Positions 52,351 through 61,200 of a stretch of DNA of 64,000 nt are shown piece by piece (position 1 is the stretch's first letter; every line of letters starts with the position of its first letter). Under the pieces are notes generated by a model, which was given only the letters and a program-made list of their open reading frames with translations, was not told where the DNA came from and did not search any database. The translations under genes and the position numbers were made by a program. The stretch lies in NCBI RefSeq assembly GCF_018320785.1, contig NC_054878.1, positions 44,449,429 to 44,513,428 of the forward strand, read 5' to 3'. This stretch comes from Cheilinus undulatus (lineage: Eukaryota; Chordata; Actinopteri; Labriformes; Labridae).

Positions 52351-53884
52351 CCATAGCTGTTCTATATACAGTAGGGGTGTGATGAGATCTTGTGCCATGA
52401 GATCTCGCAAGATCAAAATGCCATGTTGAAAAAATCAATCTTACAAGATCAATATTGTACAGATACTTGGAGTGGCAGCTTTCCTTACAGAAAACAAAAT
52501 CAAACTGGAAATTATAAAAGATCACAAAGATGCCTTGGACACTTAAAAACTGTTGGTGAGAGAGCTAATGAAGAAACGGAGCTGATCCGTGATCCATTAA
52601 GATGACCGCTCCAACCCTCACTCCCTCCTCTGTGTGTGCTACTTGAGGCCTCACATGATCTGCCAATGCACATCATGATGGTGTGAAATGATTAAATGCT
52701 GCTGCTGGAAACCGGTGCAGTCTCCGTGAGGAGAATACAGCATTTATTTAGTTTGTGTGTGCGCGCATAGTGCCGCTTTCTGTGACTTTGTAACTTTGAT
52801 TCAGTCATCATGTCTTTTCGTCTCACCGTCTGTCACTCACACATCCATCAGCTGTTGGCTGTGCTATTATCGGTCAGAAGCTTAACATGAGTAGCGCGAC
52901 GGGTGGTTGTATACTGCAGCGGTAAACTTAGCAGAAACAAACTCTGTTTGGGCGCCATAGAGGCTGTTGTTAGGTCCAAAAACTGAAGTTCTAGCTTCAG
53001 TTAAATACACCATGTTTGCTGTCTGACAGCAGGCAGAACAGACACACACTCCCTCGCCAACACACACACACACACATTAACACAAGCTCATCTGTTTGTC
53101 GTGTTCAACACTGTCAAAGCTCATATGAAAAGAAAAGACCAAAAAAGTATAAAATCTATTTCTCTAAATTACAGCAAACATAGATATTGACAGAAAGATT
53201 TATTTTGAGTGTAATATGGATGTCCTTAAAGAGGATGAGAAATAGTTTGATTTTACTGATGCAGCTCTTTATATTTCAGTCTGTTGTAAACAGTGATTAA
53301 AGTACTTTCAATATAATATAAATGCTTTTATTATATATGATTAAATATGATACTAAATATAAGTATAGTAGTTGTAGTGATGAGTGCATATTGTAGTAAA
53401 TTAAAGATTTTGTAGACTGTTAAAATGAAAGGTTTGATTTGAAGAGCATTAAATGTACAGTCAGAGTTGGACAAGACAAACTGTGTGTAAACATTTAGAG
53501 TTGAATGAAATACCTGCAGAGGTGTGCTCTGCTCCCTCTGCTTGGTCTTTCTTGTTGCTCTCATGTGGTTTGAAACACCTGGGGGTATCTCTGGTAACTG
53601 GAACAGTAACTGTATTAAAGAATGGATATCATCCCATTCTCTCATCATCACTTACTCTCAGCTACTAGCTGTTACAGGACCCTATGAAATCAGTTTTTGT
53701 TTTTTTTGTTTTTTTTTTTTTTCCAAATTCCGTTTTTTCCATTTTAATTTTTTGGAATTCTGTTTTTTTAACCTTTCCACTAATTTTACCATAAAAAGAG
53801 TGTTTTGTTTATCTAAATGAATAAAATGTTCACTAATTAAATAATTATTAATTATATTAATAATAATTATTATTTATTATTAAT
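52351..53884. other. Intergenic, no gene seen
   Basis: Contains a CACACACACAC run near 53060, a poly(T)-rich stretch at 53698-53770 and an ATT-rich patch at 53838-53882. No supported frame. Confidence 0.4.
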
Positions 53885-54164
53885 GCCTGATGAGGTCTCC
53901 AATTATCAGGGATTAAAGGACGATGTGGAGGCATGTACCGGTTGCCTCCGTGAAGTGGAGTGGACACCAACAATAGATAATGGTATCATCTGAATAAAAA
54001 AACGATATGAGGCATTTGACAATTTATCACACACTTTGTTAATATAAATGGAAAATAAAATCAGTCCTAAGACTGAACCTTGGGGCACACCTTTTGAGAC
54101 CTCCAGAAAAGAACCAGCTATCTGAACACGTTGGTTCTGTCAGACAGGTAATTGGCAAACCACA

Positions 54165-54265
54165 ATACTTGTTGTTTCTTCTCGTCTAGATCTTTGCTTG
54201 TGTTGTTCTTGCTGTCAAATGTACGTCGCTTTGGATAAAAGCGTCTTCTAAATGACATTGTAACA
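54165..54265 (+). mobile_element. SINE-like 3' tail inserted in the LINE
   Basis: GATCTTTGCTTGTGTTGTTC, TTTGGATAAAAGCGTCTTCT and AATGACATTGTAAC match the inverted copy at 41222-41340. The TTGTAACATTGTAAC tail continues after the MITE at 54886-54901, so the MITE landed in this tail. Confidence 0.7.
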
Positions 54266-54267
54266 GT

Positions 54268-54883
54268 AGCTGGGTTTCCATTCCACTTGGAAATGCGCAC
54301 AATCGAAATAGCGCAATAAAGAACTTGTAATGGAAACACCTGAATTTCTAAAAAACCCTAAAGTATCGCTATAACGTTTTTACGCTTTCATGAGGAGGTT
54401 TTTCAGGCGTTTCGATATAGAAATATATCGCAAAAGTGTAACGGAAACACTGTTTCCGCATTTACAAGTCACGGGACGTGACGTACAATGTCACATGACC
54501 AGTCACTCTGAGACAACACGGCGCTGTACGTGTAGACAGAAGCACAGACGAGACTTTTCTTAACATCATACTTCTACCCTTATACGTGGCTTCTGCCAGA
54601 CATACGGACTTTACCTCTGAACTATCATCCGTTGCCTTCGTCTTTTGTTCAACATTATCAAGGCAACCACCGTAGATGTAACCAAAACCGTACCAACACG
54701 CAACAGGTTTTGAGCGTCAAGCTTCCCTGCAGCAGATTCACACGAGACGAGATTTTATGAGAATTGCAAGGCCTATGCCCAAAACTCCCTTCAGTAGAAA
54801 CGCATTCAAAGTGCAATTGTACTTAGTCGAAATTCAAGAAATATCGCTTTTATTTTGTGAAAAACTGTAATGGAAACCCAGCT
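54268..54883 (+). mobile_element. MITE AGCTGGGTTTCCATT, copy 2
   Basis: Ends AGCTGGGTTTCCATTCCA and ATGGAAACCCAGCT. If the termini are extended to CAGTAGCTGGG/CCCAGCTGTTG, the flanks are TAA on both sides, a PIF/Harbinger-type 3-bp target. Very similar to 13834-14440 in the same orientation, indicating recent activity of the family. Confidence 0.85.
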
Positions 54884-55102
54884 GTTGTAACATTGTAACA
54901 ATACTGTAGCTTTTGATAAGCCCATCTGGTGAAACATATTTATTAGTAAACTGTGATCTACTGTGTTGAATGCCTTTGACAGATCGATGAAAAGTGCAAC
55001 ACATTTCTTACAGTCCAAGGCATCAATAAAACAGTGATCTTAAGAGAATTTACCTTGACATGGATTCACTTACCCTCTTTCTAACTTATTTTTCTATTCC
55101 AG

Positions 55103-55239
55103 AACAAGAAAAAGACACCAAAATCCGAAAGTTCTTTATCAGACCAAAGACCAGCATGGACTTCTTAAGAACCTGCATGCTGCTCCTTCTCTTCCTTGCT
55201 TTGATTGTCTTTGTACTGACAAACATGGACCTGATAAAG
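55103..55239 (+). CDS. NXPE3-like signal/anchor exon
   Basis: Acceptor TTTCTATTCCAG, donor GTGGG at 55240. From ATG 55156 it encodes MDFLRTCMLLLLFLALIVFV, a strong signal or anchor segment, then LTNMDLIK. The frame is also open upstream (KIRKFFIRPKTS), so an earlier start in another exon is possible. Confidence 0.75.
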
Positions 55240-58200
55240 GTGGGAGCCCTGCTTTAAATGAGCACTTGATCTGTGTTCATTGGTTGTTTTTATTTTATTT
55301 TTTTATTTTTATTTTTTCAGATCATACCAGTAGGGGTGGGAATCACTAGTGGCCCCACTACATAATATTACTATGATACTTGGGTCACTTTTCGATATTA
55401 TTGCAATTTCGAACATTTTGCAATACAGTGAGTATTCCCATAGCATTTATTGCGATATTTACCATTTTTTTTCAACTGTTTAACCCTTTAAAACCTACCA
55501 TTGTGCATATTCTTACATTTTTACATACTGTAGTGCAATTTTGGGAGTATTTTTATTTGCTTTACATCAATATAACCCTTATATCCCATGTTTTGATAAT
55601 ATGTACTGACTTATGTCTTTACTATGATGATAAATTGCTTAAAAGTGCAAAATACCAAAAAAAAAAAAAAAAAACATTTTTGTTTTTTTCACATATATTT
55701 CAAAATACAGAAAATACACAAATGTATCCCTCAAATTTGTAAATGTAAAAAAGTTGCACTATATCCTTTGGAACCACAGGAAATTAATTTAGAGTCTATA
55801 CATTACTTGATTTTTGAGATATTGTCTATTTTTTGTAACCTATAAAAAAACCGAGCCAGCTGAGTAGTTGGACTCTTCATCTGATGCTGTAATTAGTTCG
55901 AAAGCTTCGCACCAGTTGTTGAACCGTTTGGTGCGACCAGGTTTTTGCGAATCCATAACTTCATATGTGTGGAATGAGTCAAAGGTGTGTGTGGGTTGTG
56001 TGTCCGAGTGTTTTTGTAAAAAAGTAGGGATGAAACGAGAGCGAGGGCGAGTATGTGTGCAGGCTAAATTATTCCGTGAATTTCAGGTCATGCCCACAAC
56101 GTGATGATGTTTATTTCAATGTAAATGTTAGTGTAACTCCCCAGATTTTATATGCAAAAAGAATGATCGATCTATCCTATCCAGTTTTAAATCTACTGCC
56201 AATCAAAAATGAATACGCTAATCGTTGCACCGCCACTACGCTGGATTCTTTAGGGTTAATAGATTTAGCATTAGTCTTGCCCTCATGTTTGTCATGTTTC
56301 CGCAGTATTTTATTTTCATGTAGCACTTCTTGACCTCAGACCTCATGTGTCATGTCCATCTCATTCGTGCCCTGCCTGCATTCCTAATGTCCTTCCTCTG
56401 GTGCTGCCATGTTTGTTGTACTAACTCTTTCCTGCTCTATGACCGTCACCTCTGCCGACCTCACTGGACAAACAACTGATTTTATTTTTCCATTACCAAA
56501 GACTTCAGTTAAAATTAGCAATTAATTTGAAAAAAAATCGATACTTGGTGGACGAGATGATATGATATATCACCGGACAAAATATTGCTTTACTATGCTG
56601 TATTGATTTTTTCTCCCACTCCTAAATACCAGATTGATCCACATAGGCACAGGGAGAACATGTGGACCCCACACAGAAAGACCCTGTCCAACCAGGAATC
56701 AGACCAGGAACCTGTGGGGCTTTGCTATTACGATTTTGAGATGATAATTATTCAGATCAGCCATAGTGCCCCCTATAAATGCCTTTTTGTTACTCTCTGA
56801 GGTTTGTCTCCTAATCTGTTGAGTATTTCCACGTTAAATTTACTTTAAAACTCATAAGACATTGGTTCTGATGTATACGGAATCTGTGAGTGTTCAACAG
56901 AGGGCGTGGATGTGACAGCTCGGCAAACTTAGATTTGTGACAAGAATTTTCAGACTGCTGGAACTCAGAAGTGATTGTTGATATCTTCACCAAGCTGAAG
57001 TTTATTCTCAACATTCCCAGCCCGTTTACATCTCCATGTTAAACTTACTGAATAACTCACAGTGCCACTTACTAGCAACAGGAAGTTACAGCTTCTGTAT
57101 TATCACCTTCAACTGTGACGTGACAGACAACAAAAAAACAACCCAACAATGAAAGCTAGAATGCTCAACCCATGCTGCAGCCATGGCCTCTTTGTGTTTG
57201 CCATAAAAGGAAGTTATATTTTTATGGACTTAAAATCAATGCAGCCATGAAACATGGAAAATTAAAATGGCGGTGAGGAAAAGAGGTGAGTAATATAGAT
57301 TTTGTTAGTGGGTAAGACTAAATGGCCCAGCGCCACCCCTACAACATTTAAAAAATGCATCCCCTGCAGCATTTTCAACTACGTAGGCAGTATGTATCAG
57401 TCCAGAACCCATATCGTCAAACCAACAGAAAGTCTGAAGTGCCAGCTGACTGTAGGCTGGAATATATTCCCAACTAGTATTCCATTTTTATCTTGTCCCC
57501 AATTGGAGAAAGAAATATTCCATTTTTTAAATCTTGTCCCCAATTGAAGAAAGAAATATTCCTTTTTTTATCTTGTCCGCAATTGGAAAAAGGAATATTT
57601 TGATGTTGTCTTGTCCCCACTTGCTGCCCTTTTTTCTAAATTGTGATTCTGAAAGAAATCTTTTTTTTTAAACCTTGAAAGATTTAAGACATTTTAAAGT
57701 ACATAATATATGGAGTCAAATATAATCTGCATTATATTCTAAGAGGTTTAACATACTATTATTTAAGATGTGCAGAAAAAAGTGAATTTGTTTGCAGCAC
57801 CTTTAATACTACCCCTCTTTTTCCCCTCTGCCAGTGTAAAAACTCAGAGACCACCATGAGCTCTGGTCCTCCTGTGTCTAAGAACTTCTCCACCTTCAAG
57901 CCACTGTCCTCTAAAGACGCTATGGAAGAGCATCTCTTATTAGACTCCATCGCCTGGCCGACAGCACCCTTTCTGTCGCCTCATTTTTCATTAGAGCAGA
58001 CGACTGATCCTGCCCACAGCACCTTTACCATTCTCCCACTGAGCGGTGGAGTACAGTGGCATGTAGGAGATCAGCTGGAGGTTGGGATTCAAATGAAAGA
58101 CTTCCAGGGACATGCCAAGAAGTCTGGGGGAGATTTCTTACTAGCCCGGCTGCACAACAGGAAACTTGAAGCAGGCGTGGCTGGGCGCGTGGTGGATCAC

Positions 58201-61200
58201 CTGAACGGCTCCTACTCTGCTGTCTTCACTTTACTCTGGGAAGGAAGTGCTCAGGTTGAGGTAGGCTCCTCCTCTCTGGCCACAAAAGAAGCTCTTACAT
58301 TTACAGAGGCAAACAATTAAACAAGTCCACAAAAGATCCCCTTGGTTAAAAGCAACCAGTCTGAGTGGACATGGCACCAGGAGCTCCCTTTATTTAAATG
58401 GTCCATGCTCACTAACATCATTCTCTTTGCTAACCCCGTATACTCTAGCTATAGACCCCTGGGTTTCAGACTTTCTTTGCCCAAGGCACACCTAAGGTTA
58501 AGCCAAAATCTCAACGCACACCATATTCATATGGATACAAAATAGACTCTTTCAATAATGACAGTCAAGGCCACCCATGAGGGGGGAGAAAAAGGGCAGA
58601 GCTTTCTTGGGCCCAGCAAGCTGAGGGATTATGGAGGACAGCAAAGCTATGATCCATTAAGTTAAACTGTGATAACCAGTATATTTAACCCAAATAATAA
58701 ATACTCTAATCCAAGCAACAAAAATCAGTTTTATTTATATGTGCTTTGGTAAGATATAGCCTTCTTAAAAATGCTATCCCATTAAAACAGAATGGCCTTT
58801 TTATTGATAATGTTAACAATGTTGATGGAGACACTGAACTAAATAATTAGGAAAGTTATGTCAACTTCATAGCTAGGTCATAATGTGCAGAAACAATGCC
58901 AGAGAATAACAAGAATACCTGAATGCATCCGAGAACCTCCACTTCACACCAGAAGTTGGAAAATCGCCGCCATATCTCGTCTTCTGATACCAGAGTCACT
59001 TGATCTGAGCGTATTCTTCTTCGTTGTTTTCTCCGTGTGTTGCCGCCATGTTACAGAGGCAAGTCCACCAAGTAAGGAAATACAAGTAGACGACAAATTT
59101 GCAGGTTTTTGGGTAATCAAGCACAGCGATAACATTACATTTATTTTAATGAACAGATTTATGATCCAAATTTACGTATCACTGAGCACTAGGGGTGGCC
59201 TGGCATAGTCGGTGACATTTTTTGTTATTTGTTTAGATGCTTCGTTGTTGTCGGTGGAGGATGGTATTTGGCTGTTGTAAGCTGCAGAGTTATGATAGTG
59301 GCCAATGTGCTAACAGGCTAATGGTGCTAATGTGAAGCTAACTGTTGTTGTTTGAATTTAACGTGGGCGTATATTGTGTAACTGACTGCGTGTGTAAGGA
59401 AAAGTGCGCAGCTTTCATTTTGATACTTTAAACCACTTGCACCAAAAAAAAGAGAGAGATTTATGCGTTTTGCTGCTGTTAATGCAGCAAAATAATGTTA
59501 AAGCAAATGTCCGGTAGTTGTTCTAAATGGCCAGAATTCTTGAGGACTGCCGGTCATTTTGACCAGGGAGAAAAAAGTCTAGTGGAAATGCTGTTCGACT
59601 ATTAGTGGGCTAAAGGCAAAATCTGACGATTCAGATTCGATCCAATAACTTGCAAGCAAGGCCTTTTTCACACGTATATGAAGTACTTCCAGTTCAGTGT
59701 TTATTGTGCCGGACCACTTTCGCCAAAACGGACCGTCTGCACAATAAATGATTTACAACTTATTTATATATACTTATATTTCACTGTCAGTTATTCTTAA
59801 ATGGATCGTTTATCAAATGATTCATTAAAACCCATGTAATCTTGTTGTTTGAGCTTCTTAATTCGAAAAATGTGCACAATCCTTGTCTACTGTATTAAAT
59901 GACGTAGTGGACTTGCTTCTGGCAACATGGCGGTGACGTCAGTGTCAGGCCAGCCAATCTCCCGTCACATATTATGTCTGTGCAAAGTGATACTTGAATT
60001 TGGATAAGAAATCAATTTAGTTAAATTAAAGTTATGTAATCACTGTGCTTGTTACTGTGAAAAGTCACATATTTTTCGTCTACTTATATTTCCTTATGTG
60101 ATGAACTTGCCTATATCAATATGGCGGCGATGCACGAAGAAAACAACAAAGAAGATGTTCAGTTAAAGTAACTTCCGGTATTAGAAGATGAGATGTGGCG
60201 CTGCTTGTCTGACTTCCGGTGTGAAGTGGAGGTCCTCCAATACATCCAGGTCCCTCTCAAAAATAAAATAGAAGATACTGAGACAATTTTAGTTGAGAAG
60301 AACTGAATAATTTTAAAAAAGGACAACAAATATGTTGATGTGGAAAATTGGGCAAAAAGTAACCGAGCAAGGGTTAAAGTGGCAAAAATAGACTAAAATT
60401 ATAATTTTTTTAAATGTGGCAAATTTGGGCCAAAACAGGCCAAACTATAGCAAAAGTGGGCAAAAATTGGCAAGGGTGGCAAAAATGTGTTAAAAGTGGT
60501 AAAAAGCGATTAAAAGTGATGAAAAAAGTCAAAAAATGAAAAAGTATAGCAAAAGTGTCCGAAAGTTAAAAAAAAAGGTGGCAAAAATGGGTTAAAAGTA
60601 ACAGAAATATGGCAAAAGAGGTTAAAAACATGGTAAAAATACCACTGCTATAGATATGTGTACTTTTGGTAATATTAGTCATTCTTTTTACAGCTGTTAT
60701 TAGCTCTGTATTTTCTGTTCTCCTCAGTTTAAACTGATAATCTGCTGGAGCTAAATGTCAGTAATGCTTTAACATCCACTGTTTGGGGAGGTTGGGGACT
60801 ATCTTGGCCTCTTTGGATGGATCTTAAACATCTACATTTAGCCCATGATAGCTTAGAGACGTAGGCTGTCTGGAGGTTTCTGGATGACTGAACATCACTG
60901 CACTGACTAACTTGGTTGGTTCTTTGCTCTATCAGGTGACGCTGGTTCATCCTAGTGAGGCTGTCTCAGTTCTGCAGCAACTGGCCAGAGAACAGCCCTT
61001 CAGGATTTTCTTTAAGAGCACCTTCCGCTCAGGCACAGTCTCTGAAAACAGCTCCTGTAATGCTTATCTACGTCAGACCAACCAGCCACTGTGCAACTTC
61101 ACAGACCCACGAACGGGTGAGCCGTGGTTCTGCTACAAGCCAAAAAAGCTGAGCTGTGATGCTAGGATCAACCATATGAGAGGAGAACCCCGGATAAAAC

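Larger units (their letters stand above)
53885..55040 (-). pseudogene. Non-LTR retrotransposon reverse transcriptase fragment, interrupted
   Basis: On the minus strand, in order: CVALFIDLSKAFNTVDHSLL (55000-54930), then a nested insert, then LWFANYLSDRTNVFR (about 54160-54120) and PQGSVLGLILFSIYINKV (about 54085-54030). These are the RT fingers/palm blocks of an L2/Jockey/CR1-like LINE. The YADD box is degraded and frames are broken. A tail-like SINE and a MITE sit inside it. Confidence 0.8.

Noticed and set aside
58261..58320. Extension of the NXPE3-like exon 2 frame to a stop
   Set aside because: A consensus donor at 58260/58261 joins in phase to the exon at 60936, which continues the family sequence. 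The extension does not.
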